A stretch of 64,000 bases of DNA from Watersipora subatra (Eukaryota; Bryozoa; Gymnolaemata; Cheilostomatida; Watersiporidae), in the NCBI RefSeq assembly GCF_963576615.1, contig NC_088708.1, positions 24,745,191 to 24,809,190 of the forward strand. Reading direction: 5' to 3'. Below the pieces are notes generated by a model. It made no database searches and was not told the DNA's origin. It worked only from the letters and a program-made list of their open reading frames with translations. Position numbers and translations under genes: made by a program. Below, piece after piece: positions 34,501 to 46,458 of the stretch (the stretch's first letter is position 1; every line of letters starts with the position of its first letter).

Positions 34501-36634
34501 TGCACATTGGATGTGTCTACTTTTGTATGGTGAGGATTTGTTCTGTAATATATAAAATGAATTACATACATGCCTGTGATGTGAGGTACCATAGTTGTCT
34601 ACATAAAGAAAAGAGCCAGGTATGATTCGCTCTATGTGAATTTTTGTGCGAATCTTCAGGATGTTTAGCTTAACTTAGCACAGCTACAAGTTACACGGCA
34701 TTTGAAATTTATCAATGTTGTGTGAAGCGACAAATAGAAATCTTCAAAAAATTCATCTGTTCTATAGTTATTGGATTGATGACTAAAGCATTTGTTTTAA
34801 AAAATATTGCAGGCATGCTAGTCTCATAATTATGATGCTGTGAATTCCAGTGTATGAGTTGAAAATTTGACGTCAAATTTTAAGCTTAAATTCCCTCTTC
34901 GACTTATACAGCGGTCACGTTTCTCATGGCACGAATTCTAGCAAAATTCAACTTAAAAAACCATCGCAAATCAAAATTACATGATATGACATATAGGGCC
35001 TTGTTTATAGAATAGTAAAATACTAGTAATCCTACTCAACATGAGACGGATCAAACATAATGTCCCATTCCTAACCATTCAAATTGTGACTGCTATGATT
35101 CTCTTCTCAAATAACATGTTCTATCGAATTTAATGCTTTTATTCGTAGTATTTACTTACAAGCCCACACTTCGGGAATTCATTTGACGCATCCACTATCG
35201 TCCATTCATCCTTTTTCTTGTACATAAATCACGATTCCTGACAGAAATTTTTCTCGCGACGTAGCTTTGCTGTTAAAAACGTACATACTATCAAAGATGG
35301 CAGTTTCATTCTATTGGCAAGGCGAGCCAATACTATGTTTTTCATGCCTTGTGGTCTTCACTAAGAATGTTGTCCCTAATTCTTTTGTTAATTGTTATAT
35401 GTATTGTCGTCGACACAAAAAACATGGCCGCTTTTGCATGCCATTTCCTCAGCAACGCATCGCCCGCCCTCTGATGCCATCTGAACAATTAGCGATCAAA
35501 CAATTTGACTAGAGAAGAGGTTCGACTTATACAGCAGGTACATTTCAAAACCAGGATTTTAAAAACAAACTTTAGACTTCAACTTATACTCCGGGTTGAC
35601 TTGCGTGCTCAAATTTACGGTAGTTAAGATGTCCAAATTAATACCAACGAAAATTTGTTCTCTGGTATTGAAGTAATTAATTTATTGGTAACTTATATGA
35701 GCTAGTTATCTGTTTACTATAATTATGTTTGTATCATATGTATTCACAGATGCATGCAATATTGAATGTTTTATGTTGCCATAGTCATGCAAGCTGCATT
35801 TTGTAGGATCGAGGACCTTTAGGCTTAACCGATGGAATGACTATTAGGTATGCTAATATATTATATTTAGGCAGGGTTTGTTTAAAAATTAAAAATATAG
35901 TCTATCAAAATGCATTATAACACAATATGGCAACAATGGCTATCTCGAAATGCAGTGGAAGCGACGTCTTGCTTGTGCTATAAGCAGTCAACTCCTTGAA
36001 GCTCACTCGACTTACATGCCAATAGATTTGAGTTCATTGCATATATATTTTTGTCAATTTCACCAAGCTAAACAATGTCAATATCTTCAACACAAGTCTA
36101 CATAATCTGTATTGCTGCTCTAAATTTGGAATAGGATTAATTTTTACTGCTCTAAATTCAATATTCGATTCCAAAAGAAACTTTTGTTAAGGTTTTTATA
36201 AGGGCTTTCTGAGTTTCAACTGTGTTTATATCCCACTGCTGCCGTTTATTTGTATCATTTGGAATGGTTTTTAAACTGAAAATGTGTTTCGATGACATAA
36301 TCTCAATTGACATGAAAATTTAAATACGCTGCAATCACTAAGTGAACCTCGAGCAGCTATTTGAACTATAGATTCAAATAATGAGTTCTATATGTATTTT
36401 TTAATCAGTTTAGCCTAAACCATTCTTTGCAAGGCATTTTGGTTTGGGCAATCTTTATACATATTAATGGGGCAATGTTGCAGGGTAGTTGGCAGAATGG
36501 AGCCTCATTGGGATAAATTTCAGTGTGTGTCTGTAAGACTAGCAACTGATGATGAGAAATCCTCTGCCTCAAAGCTAATTCAGACATGTAACAATTCATT
36601 ACACAGATTTAATGTCTTTGGTAATGAGCCATAA
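31502..36634 (+). CDS. spata22: SPATA22-like meiotic protein (5' end incomplete)
   Basis: Exons at about 31502-31602 (tentative), 32737-32821, 32981-33614, 33845-33980, 34438-34529, 35807-35847 and 36484-36634 (stop TAA). From the second on, every junction is GT-AG and in phase. SPATA22 partners MEIOB and RPA on single-stranded DNA in meiotic recombination. The C-terminal part aligns with vertebrate SPATA22: STRMVSCSTEAVHMWRN...VVFELF corresponds to its LRIISAVIESMKYWRE...LLFEVL, and VVGRMEPHWDKFQCVSVR to the CVGNYDQKKNIFQCVSVR stretch. The big exon is Gln/Asn-rich and low in complexity, as expected of the disordered N-terminal half. The first listed exon (ending YPLGLFGKQRFWQ) recalls the LPVPLF box of SPATA22, but its donor is uncertain (GC, or an unseen exon). 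The start codon is not found. Confidence 0.72.
31808..32504. mobile_element. Degraded Tigger/pogo-like element in SPATA22 intron
   Basis: Left end CAGTCAAACCTCGGTTTAGAGAC and right end AAAAGCCGAGATGTGGCTG are imperfect inverted repeats of the kind found in Tigger-type transposons. A TA follows the right end, but the left flank is not TA. No transposase is seen. Confidence 0.45.
34855..35625. repeat. Possible interspersed repeat in SPATA22 intron
   Basis: The motif TTCGACTTATACAGC occurs at both ends (near 34902 and 35520), and the right part has CTTATACTCCGGGTTGACTTG. This looks like a dispersed repeat, but no terminal structure could be defined. Confidence 0.3.
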
Positions 36635-36688
36635 TATATATATATATATGTGTGTGTGCATACAAATAATACATAAAACTGACTGTTC
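36634..36688. other. 53-bp gap between convergent stop codons (SPATA22 and APRT)
   Basis: TAA of SPATA22 ends at 36634 and the TAG of APRT ends at 36688. The gap holds a short TA/TG run. Candidate poly(A) signals lie inside the opposite gene: AATAAA at 37124-37129 and 37158-37163 on plus, and at 36250-36245 on minus. Confidence 0.75.
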
Positions 36689-39600
36689 TAGCACTGCACC
36701 AATGAATGCACTTTTCCTGTAATCTTTGAACGGCCATTAAGGTCGTTTAGTTCAATGATTACTAGACACTCAACAATATTTCCTTTCATTTTTTCAACCA
36801 GTTCACATGCTGCTGACATAGTACCTACAATAAAAAATGTGTAATTATCACATTAAATTAATTAACATGTTTTTTATACTTTTGTCTAACGGTAATGTCA
36901 TATGCTGTATTGTAATAATACGCGCTATCTTACATACTCATTCATTTAAATTATGACATATTTACAGCTTTAAGCTAGTAGGTTATGACTATCAGTATAA
37001 TTTAATCTTGCAATTTTATGATTATGCTAAAATAATCTGTTCTATTGTGATTTTTAAATTTGTTCTTTTGTGCTTCAATATAACAATCATAAAAATTTAT
37101 TAAGTCCATCTATTCACTGCTGTAATAAAACATGCACCTGTACAAATTATTTCAATTAATAAAAGTTTCTTCCCAAGTTTCTTTCAATTCCGGCACAAAG
37201 ATTTTATCAACAATCTACATGTACATTTTTTCAAGCAACAGTCTACTTCACTTTAAATTTTTTCAAGTTTTCAATATTTTCGGTCACTGCGGTTAAGCAA
37301 AATAAATTGTCCTTTATTATTATTCTGCGCGTCTACGCACCCAAAATCTATTGCCAATTGCACACAATACTTACAGCTTTTACATATTAAGAATATACCC
37401 TATGACACTTATATTTCGCTAGTATTTAGTTTCGTGAGTAACGTACAGAGTAAAATTTCGCTGCAACTTAATTTCGCAGCTCTGATGAGTGCAAAAATAT
37501 AGTGATGTGAAAATAAATGCAGTGGAACAAACATCATTAGATTCCTCAGGTCCAGTTCACTGGTACAAAATATTTTTCAATTTGGGACTACCGTACTTTT
37601 TGGACTATAAACCGCACCTCTATATAAGCCGCATCTGTTTTATTTTCCAAAAACGATAATAAAACAATATATAAGCCGCACCTTTGTATAGGCCGCAGAA
37701 CTCAAGACTGCTTTTTAACGCGGCAGCAAGTTCGCTGTTTAAAATGGAACAGTGCAGAACGGCACAATTTCATATTATCCAACGCTTTTTAACTTAGTTC
37801 CTAACGGGACAGTACCGTGAGGCATTGTTTCGTATTTTCTTTCACCGCTCGAAGCACACTAATTGGAGAATCCCGTTAGTGCGCCCTAGCGGTGAAAGAA
37901 AAAGCCACAGATTAGCTGCACCCTTATATAAGCCGCATGACTCAAATCATCAGAAAAAGTAGCGGCTAATAGTCCGAAAAGTGCGGTAATTTGTATTTGT
38001 GAACCGCAGGTAGAAATGTGTAAGCAAGATCAATAATGCAATTTGATCGCTTGCTGCCATTTGTTTCCTGGACTATCAATGATGTCAAGGTCTCTGCTGC
38101 CGTGACTGATGTGGTACCAATATTAGATCTCAAGTATTTATAGCACGGGTGGCCATGGCTCCGGGTTGTTATTGTTTTTGGTTGGTAATAAAATTCATCA
38201 CCACAATAATTATAATTCAATTTTATGACTTTCCCAACCAGACTGTCATCCTCATCAGTTACAAATTCAATGACTAAACTAATATCATCATCTTCTTCAT
38301 TTGTCTAGGCTTTTCCAAAAAAAACTTGTTATCTTAATTTGTTTTGCCATGCTGTTCAGTCGGTGTATTAGCTTTGAGTTTAGCAGAAATTGCCCAATGA
38401 GCCAACCACGCACGAAAATTGCCTGCATTTCTAATATGACGATTTTATTGTGAATATCAATGAACAAAGCCATTTAATTTGGCGTTTTCGCTCGTTCTTT
38501 ATGATAGTTTAGTTTCGCTCATGAAATTTTTGCGAAAGGATGACCGCGCGAAAATGTGAAAGTTAGATGCCGCGAATACATAAGTGTCCTAGGGTATATA
38601 GCTTATGTAGATTATGAGATTATGTAGCTTTCTAATACATTACACAATTACATGTATAAACAAAGATCTCATTTCCATACATCAATATAAGGTTACATCA
38701 AGTTCTAATGGAGACATCCTAACTTACAATTGGACATCAAATTATAGTTAAGCTATCGAGCTATCATTCTTCATTCTCAGCAACTTCGATAGATTACCAT
38801 ACACCGATCTCTTACCTCCAGTGGCCAATAGATCATCAACAATAACTACCCTTTGGCCTTCCTTGATGGATTGAAGTTGTGCTTCAAAGATGTCCTGTAG
38901 AGTTTAATGATACAATGTATAAAACATTTTAATCTAGTGACTAAGTAATTTTATATGTCAGTAAATTTTTAGATGGGACTTAATCTTCAAGAAAAAGCAC
39001 TGACAAAGAAGCGGAAATATGCTAATTTCACAACTTTGTATAGGTAGCCGATTAGCTAATAGACTAAAACAACTAGCATGGAAGTAATGAACAAAAGCAG
39101 TGCAAATCTTACCGATCCATATTCCAACTTATACTCCACAGCCATAGTTGGCCCCGGCAACTTTCCCTTCTTTCTAATTGGTACAAATGGGATGTTTAGC
39201 TGGTAAGCGATGATTGGGCCAAAGAGAAAGCCACGAGCGTCCAAACCAATAACTACATCGACATTCAACTGTCGAACATTGTTGGTCATAACATCAACCA
39301 AATCAGAGAACACCGCTGGATCATGTAATAAAGGAAAAATATCCCTACAAAACAGAATATTTGTTATCAATGATATGCATCTACTAGTAAGAATGGCATA
39401 TTCTATGATGTGCATATTTTGAGCTAACTGAATTTATCTAATGTACATGCAAGAAATCATGCCCGAATAAAAATTACTCTCTGGAATAGAAAAAGTGTGT
39501 ATGTGCCTCACATATGACTTTAATTATACCACAGGGTAGATTATTTTGAGCGGCAACATTTCAGCAACTGTCAGAAGAATTTGAAAGTTAACTTATATAT

Positions 39601-39737
39601 CATAAAACGTGCAATAATATTGTGTGATAGACTTTATATCAAATAGCTTACTTGAACAATATCCCAGGTTTTGGAAAGTCTGGGAATGATTTGATAGTCT
39701 TTGCAATCCTTTCTATTTTACTCTGATCATCAGCCAT
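36688..39737 (-). CDS. aprt: APRT, adenine phosphoribosyltransferase
   Basis: Four exons on the minus strand, 39737-39652, 39344-39113, 38894-38816 and 36824-36688, join in phase (all GT-AG) to give 177 residues, close to the 180 of human APRT. The cytosolic enzyme makes AMP from adenine and PRPP in purine salvage. Recognisable parts: SFPDFPKPGILFKDI at the N-terminus; GLDARGFLFGP and IRKKGKLPGPT around the adenine site; and the PRPP-binding loop VVIVDDLLATGGT, split between exons 3 and 4. The start ATG (39737) is the only in-frame Met before the conserved N-terminal helix. The C-terminus is slightly divergent (ends HSLVQC). The last intron (36825-38815) holds a MITE. Confidence 0.95.
37589..37988. 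mobile_element. Inverted-repeat MITE in APRT intron 3
   Basis: Left end TACCGTACTTTTTGGACTAT and right end CGGCTAATAGTCCGAAAAGT, followed by GCGGTA, are inverted repeats of about 27 bp. ATATAAGCCGCA is repeated several times inside. This type of end is widespread in animal non-autonomous DNA transposons; no protein is encoded. Confidence 0.75.
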
Positions 39738-41545
39738 TGCTCAACCTAAAGCAATAATGATACCTTGAAAAATAGAAAGGTGAGCACTTTGCTTATTCAA
39801 TGCTACAATTATATTACAGGAATGCAGTTATTTATAGCTTACCTGATTTGGAAAATAAATGACCCACCAAAACAATAGCAAACAGCTAACAAAACCTTGA
39901 GAAAGGCAACAAAAATATTTAATGCAATGCATCATCAACCCTGTCGATCCTTAAAGCAAGATTAGTCTACAATAAAATGCACTATCTATATAAATACTTA
40001 TAATAATTTTTGCACAAGTAAATGGTCTTAAAATTAGTCATCAATACAAATTTATATTTCATATGATTACTACTCAAAATTACTTTTTACATTTTTAATA
40101 CTTATATTAAAAAGTGCTAAGTATTTTTGACAGTTTAGTGGTCAACCATTTACATATAAGAGATATCTTTAATTTTGTCACAGTTTATTACACACACCCA
40201 AAAACTATCCAAGCCACCTAAATACAATTGGTGACATGGGTGAGTTCAATTCTGTACAATGCATCAATAAGTAAATGTTAAAAACTACAGAAACTGTCTA
40301 CTTGTAAACTTGAGTAAACTTTAATCTAGTGTTATGTATATTAGTGAGTTAGAATTGGAACAGTTCCAAACCAATCATCAGATATTGTACAGTTCTAACG
40401 ACCTAGTTTACATAACCACTCTCTAAGGACTTCTTGTGATAAAATTTGATTTTGGGGGCATCTGTTAAAGTGCTGTCGAGTTCTGGAAGTTATTAGTGAA
40501 GATGAATAAAACCTTTATGGACATTATAAAATACTGACCATAATGTATGCTGTTGCATCGTTTCTCAAAATACGACAAACAAAGTATAACATTGGTTAGT
40601 ATATTCTCTGTTTATTAACCTTGTTTAAAATATTACTCATCTACATAAGCCAGCTAACTATTTGCCAGTATTCAAGCCAACATGACGTCGCAGTTACCCC
40701 TTCTACTGTTTTCCATCCTTTTCCGTTCAAAACTTTTTATACTTTGATCATTTGCGACCATTTTTTTTCATATTCGGAATCAATGCCCCGTTTCAAACGA
40801 AAACATTTCCCAACAGTTTTTTCTGCCAAAGATGGTGACAAATTTAAAAAAATGGTAGGGACATGAGTAACAAAAAACTGTATTTTCAACTGCGTTCAAA
40901 AATCGATTTTACGTAAACACGCGCTTCATCCATACAGCTTTTAAAGATTCTTATTTAATCTATAGTCTGCTAATCTACAGTTTATAGTATTGCTCTAATA
41001 GTCAATATATAAACAAATATCTAATATAAATCCTTTTTGAACTTTAAATAAAATTTACGAAAAAGACTGCAACAAGGCGTCTTTTTGACAACATTTAAAT
41101 ATGTGATTGTGTCAAAAAAGTCGATTAAATGACATTAAGACCAATAAAAGGCTAAAACATCAGCTACAATTGGATACCATTTTTGTCTTCATAGACTAAC
41201 CCTGTCCAGAAATATAAGTGTTTGAATGAGATCATTTTTTGAAACACTCAGATTGGAGCGGGTGCTTTATTTGTGACATGTATAGTGGTACATGTGAAAA
41301 GAGTCCACGAGCGATAAATATAAGATCTCTTCTTTAGCCAATCATCAGCACGAAATTTTTATATAGGTCATAATAAATGTTATCGATCGTAAAACCTGTT
41401 GTCTGTGATCTCAAAGTTAGGAGTTTTACTCAACTACTAGTCTGTGCATCAACATCATTATTTAATTTACTGAATTAATTGGCATCGTTAATTTACTGAA
41501 TTACTGCATTGACACTTGTCATTGGCGAACAACAGAATTGTAACA
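39738..41545. other. Intergenic region between divergent APRT and the 79-aa gene
   Basis: AT-rich. It should contain both promoters and the 5' UTR of APRT. No element could be assigned; small open frames (for example 40621-40866) have no supporting signal. Confidence 0.4.
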
Positions 41546-42442
41546 ATGCTTCCAGTTTCAACGAAGGTGACTCAAGAGTTTTTTGAGTATCAGGTGGTTA
41601 AAGATTGGGGCAGACAGCTTATGGTTAGAGCTGACAGGTGTCAGCAGCGTTATGCTGCAGATGAAGATAAGAGAATGAAGGTAAATTCATCTTTAACTTT
41701 GAGTCTCCTTTATATACACTGTTGTGTTTACATTCAGATTATATTTCCCTGTTTGAGATTATAATGTAGCTTCCTGCACATGCGTGCGTGATACTGATGC
41801 ACAGTGAGTTATTGCTACAAAATAAACAATGTTGATTGTTAAATTAGCGGTTTCTTAATTAATCTATAGCATCTAGCAATATAATGGCTTAGATTGATGA
41901 AAAAGTGTTAGATATACTAAAGGTAATACTTCAAGTATTCATGAATACATTTTTACTGATTAATAGAATTATAACTTTTGGCTATTACCGATTATCGTGT
42001 CATAACTTTTTTTTATTGTTTCACCTAGCTATTAGAATTGCTTCAATTTTTTCGGCAGTTTTAGCTAGTAAATTTGATTTACGATAAGAATTTATGTTCA
42101 CTCCTCACTTGTAGAAGGTGAGGCAAATTGATTGATCAACACTCATCTTCAACTCCCAGAAACAGTGCTTCAAATCATTGGCTTGGCGTCTTTGTGCTTA
42201 TATTAAACATTGATTAATTTTGAAAATTACACTTGCAATTTATCTAACTCCCAAGTTGAAAGCGTTCGGTAGCTACGCGTTAAAACGACATATCTATAAA
42301 TGATATATATTTATTACATTTGTTTTATTGATTACAGGATGTTTATGTGACGTCACCAACAGAGCAGTTCCATCAGTCTAGAACCTGCCATAAATGGGAA
42401 AGAGAGACACGAATGTGTGCTGCACAAAATATGATGTTTTGA
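41546..42442 (+). CDS. Unidentified small protein, 79 residues, two exons
   Basis: Exon 1 (41546-41680) ends at a GTAAAT donor and exon 2 (42338-42442) starts after ATTACAG; the phase is kept and gives 79 residues. The first exon gives MLPVSTKVTQEFFEYQVVKD and an Arg/Gln-rich helical stretch; the second includes TSPTEQFHQSRTCHKWERE and ends in NMMF. It is charged and helical, with no signal peptide or membrane segment; three Cys. AATAAA at 42525-42530, 83 bases after the stop, supports a real short transcript. I do not recognise the family. The ATG at 41546 was chosen as the first in frame after non-ATG upstream codons. Confidence 0.6.
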
Positions 42443-42524
42443 TTGAGTTTACTGCAGTAGAGTAATTTGTCCTATTATATGAGCTGAAACGATGTGAGTG
42501 GCCACGACTTGGATGGATGTTTTT

Positions 42525-42530
42525 AATAAA
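42525..42530 (+). terminator. Poly(A) signal of the 79-aa gene
   Basis: AATAAA followed by a T-rich stretch, 83 bases downstream of the stop codon. Confidence 0.55.
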
Positions 42531-43732
42531 AACTTTTTGTTGAGATGAAAATTTTTTGGCTTGTAAAAATTATATAATAAAATAATAATGCTGAAGGTAA
42601 TGCAAAATACGATTTGCAGTACATACGGAATACATCATAGCCTCGTTGCCACCTGTGCTGAAATCTTGTTTGATAGATGAATGCATGAAGTGTAATCAGA
42701 GCTGTTACAGTGACAAGTACTTTTGCATAGCTCGACTTAATTCCAATGGACGAAATATTAAGAGCTTAAAAGATTTTATGCTCCACGCAACTAACTGAGA
42801 ACAGATGAGTCTACAATTCGCAAACCAGGTGAAAGAATGGCTTTATTAGCTCTTTGCTAGAATCGGTGAGTAGATTGATTTCAAAGAAATTGACGTTGTT
42901 TTGCGTTCACTATTTCGGTCAACTCATAAAACCATTTGTTTTGTACTTAAATCAACTAATCAAATGTGACCACTAAATTTTTTTCTACAATTGATACTAA
43001 TAATACATGATAATGTTGACTATACATGAATTTTTAGGGATGCAGTTGGTTTCGCCATATATTCGAACATACTCTTTTCTCAAATATGCGGCTTACTTAT
43101 TTTATTTAGTATCTAGTTTTCGGTGTGGGTAGCAACTGAGAACTCCGCTGATACAAAGGCCGCAATAAAATAAGTTAACTCGACGACCTAATTACCGTAG
43201 ACTGGCAGAATCGTTGTCGGTACTCAAATGTTTACACAGAATTTAGAGGAAAATAATGTGACAAATTTTTAATCTCCTATAATTGAGATATTTGAGACGT
43301 TTATAATAATGTATCCGCAACTAGATTTAAAATTATATCCTAGCAATCATTAGCAAATACAGAGAACATACATGTATATGCCAATAGAGCCACGTAGGAC
43401 TAGACTTTTATCGCAATAGCCGATGTGAATACGAGGAATAGAGACAGACTGTTTTACTATATACATCATTTTTGGTGAGTCTGGGCACATCTTTTTTTTA
43501 GCGTTTGTCGAATTAATCTTTGAATATTTTGACAATGAGATTGCCTAAAACAACAAAACAACCGATAGAAAAAAACCAATATTTTTTGTTAAATTCAACT
43601 AAAATTTGATGCAATCACATCTTTAAGGGCAGATGAATTGTTGTCATATCGATTAGGAACTGCTTCTAATCGTGGCAGAACGCAATGTTTTGATCTTCAT
43701 CAATGAATGATTAAAAATGACTAGATGATGGT
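42531..43732. other. Gene-free stretch
   Basis: AT-rich; no exon, terminal repeat or RNA gene recognised. Confidence 0.35.
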
Positions 43733-44049
43733 TGTGGGGTTTTGCACATTACTATGTAGCAGCGCAGCATGTACATTTGTTATCACGGTTAATCATTCTA
43801 TGCTACACATATTAATTGTATTTGTCGCATACTATCGTTTATTGTCAATCACACACTACTGCCAAGGTAATAATATGTGGTTCTGTTGTACGCTTTTTGA
43901 CTGTTTGCTTACTCTTGCTTGCGTGAACATTTGGCCAGTTAACATATAACATTGATATAATAAAGTTGTTTATTTCAAAGCAGATGTGAGGCAAAAGGAG
44001 GTCAATGGATTAAAAAATAAGTGACAGTAATTTAGAACAAAAATCTACA
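43733..44049 (+). repeat. Left LTR of the outer retroelement
   Basis: Starts TGTGGGGTTTTGC and ends ATCTACA. Contains AATAAAG-type poly(A) sequence near its 3' half. Confidence 0.75.
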
Positions 44050-45110
44050 AGCTATTTCGGCTCTAGTAAAATTATAGTAGCCGCAGTAAAACTTTTAGAT
44101 ATTAGCAAATGTGAGGACATCAAGTGAAAAGATTTTGCTGAATGGCTCAAAAAACTTGAACTCGTTGCAAACTTGCAAAAAGCAAGTGAGCTTAAATCCT
44201 TCCTGCCACTGTTTGCCGCTTTCAAGTAACCTTTGAATAGTTTTAAGATATCCTTCGCTATTTGTAAACAATTAAGCGATGAAGAGAAGGATGATTATGA
44301 GACAATGAAAGCAGCGTTACTGTTGGCATTTGCCATGAACTGCTAAGTAGCTTATGAGCATTTTCAAAGGGGAATCTTGCAAGACAGAAAGACTGTTGAT
44401 GTCTATTTAGTTGACTTACGAAAGCTGGAAACCCTGATGGGATCGAACTCACCAGAGCCCGTGATAAATGCGCATTTATGGCAGGTCTGTTGTCGGATGG
44501 TTTCGATCAACTAAAATCAGTGACTGCAGTAAAGAAATTAGGACTAGATGAGCTGGTTTCAAGAGTATGAGATGAGTTATGCGTTCAAAACAAACACAGA
44601 CCTGTCTTGTGCAGCTGGTTATAACAAACAAAAGTATGACTGTTTTGCATGTGGCTCATACGTGCTCTTAGCCCATGAGTGCCCCCGGTTAACACGTAGA
44701 CCAAACCATGCGAGAGACATGAAGAAATGCTTTGATACATTGACAGCACACACATTGCAAGGAACTGCCCAAACAAGGAAGAAAAAAGAGCAGAGAGAAG
44801 CATTAGCAATGGGTGCTTCTTCAGCACAACAGTAGCAGAAGAGCAATGGGTGCTCTTCTGCTACTGTTGTGCAAAAGGGCAATGGGTTCAGAAGAGCAAT
44901 GGGTGCAAAGAGCAATTAGTAGCAGAAGGTTTTCCATTCATTTGTAAAAACAATCCATGTTGTAATCTGTCATTAAGAGTACTGGTGAATTCCAGCTGTC
45001 AATGGAATGCTTTTAGCCGGACTGTTTGCATCAAAAGTGAAAAGAGGCCAAGGGGGCCAAAACAAGTAATGACTATGTAGAATGGTGAGAAGATAGAATG
45101 TTAAGGGAAA
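44050..45110 (+). pseudogene. Gag remnant of the outer retroelement
   Basis: A broken frame with capsid-like phrases (FAEWLKKLELVANLQK, VDVYLVDLRKLETLMG) and one CCHC-like knuckle (CFACGSYVLLAHEC) near 44640. Stop codons interrupt it several times. Near its 3' end is a perfect hairpin and several repeats of AGAGCAATGGGTGC. Confidence 0.65.
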
Positions 45111-45271
45111 GCACCTGTGGATTTACAGGTTGATGGGGTGTTGGTGTGCGATTCTTGTTTGGTTGCACCAGGGCTGGTTAGTAGTGCTGATGTCATCCTA
45201 GGGATGGACATTGTAAGGTGGCTAGAAGGAGACTGCACTAGCAAAAACAATGGCATCTTTGGGGTGGTAAG
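45111..45271 (+). pseudogene. Protease remnant of the outer retroelement, cut by insertion
   Basis: Open stretch ending in ADVILGMDIVRWL, the C-terminal motif of gypsy-like proteases. It is interrupted at 45271 by the inner element, and continues after 49840. Confidence 0.6.
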
Positions 45272-45504
45272 TGTCATATATTCCTATGTAGTTAATTGCA
45301 AATAGTTTGCAATTCGGTCAATTGCTGTTTTTCTTCTAGTAGTCATTGTTGTTATTGACTCATCCTTGTCCTACCTTTGACACCTGCATGATTTGCTGCA
45401 TACTTTGACTTGTCATGTTGAGCATGTATAGGTAACATGTCTTTGAACACAATACACCTTTAAAGCAATCACTAAAGATCGGCTCTTCACTTGGAAACGT
45501 AACA
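45272..45504 (+). repeat. Left LTR of the inner retroelement
   Basis: 233 bp; TGTCATATATTCC...ACA. Shares most of its length with 49639-49835. Confidence 0.85.
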
Positions 45505-45560
45505 GTTGGTGTCAGAACTGGGATTATCATAGTTATTAAAGACAACCATGGCAGAGAATG

Positions 45561-46451
45561 TTAAAGGTTGACTTGCAACAAAATTCACATTACAGTTATT
45601 TGGTATCAAAAGATTCACCATGTCTTACTCTGCTGTGTTGTAGTTGTAGGTGCAAAATATGGGAAATGTGATAACAAGCTCTTAAAAGCTCAAAAATGAA
45701 AAGCCACTGTAGATTGGAATCAGTTTATTTCTTTGACGGCGTCATTACATTTGGTTATTGTTTTGGCACGTGATGTTTTCACGTGGATTGAAAGGCCAAT
45801 AAATGACTCAATATAAAACTTCTCGTAGCAATAGTTTATGACAAACACTTCGGATTTTACCGAAGACCCCATATCAAATATAGATGCTTGCTACTTTACA
45901 GTTTTCTTTCGAGTTGGTCTAATCGTCTAGTCGTAATCTGATCACGTGATCCAATACTTCGCAAATAATTTCTGCAGCACTTTTTGATAATCACAGGTGA
46001 CCAACAGGCTTGTCATGATTATCAGACAATGATATATACTCCTTCGAGTTAAGGTTAAAAAATTAAACGAACTTTTACGGTAAGTTATAAGATATCACTG
46101 CTAAAAGTGACAGCATTACAATGACAATAAAACAGACGCGAAAGAACAATAGACATGGTTTTATTGAATGCGTGAAGTATATTTGTGAAAATATTTCGAC
46201 GAATGAGCTGGCATGAAAGTGTAAACAGAAACCATCTTGTACAACTACGTCCCATTTGAGCCGTTTTGGAAAGAGATTTTAATCTACGGCAGTTTTGTGA
46301 TGGCGGCGATTAACTGTTCGTTTTTGCGTTTGTAGGAGCTTATAATCACATTTCCACATATTTTGCACTTACAACACAGCAGAGTAAGACATGGTGAATC
46401 TTTTGATATCAAATAACTGTAATGTGAATTTTGTTGCACGTCAACCTTTAA
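45561..46451. mobile_element. TTAA-flanked palindromic MITE, copy 3
   Basis: Body 45565-46447 (883 bp), TTAA on both sides. Same orientation as copy 2. It is inserted in the leader of the inner retroelement, so it is the youngest layer of this nest. Confidence 0.9.
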
Positions 46452-46458
46452 ATAATCG

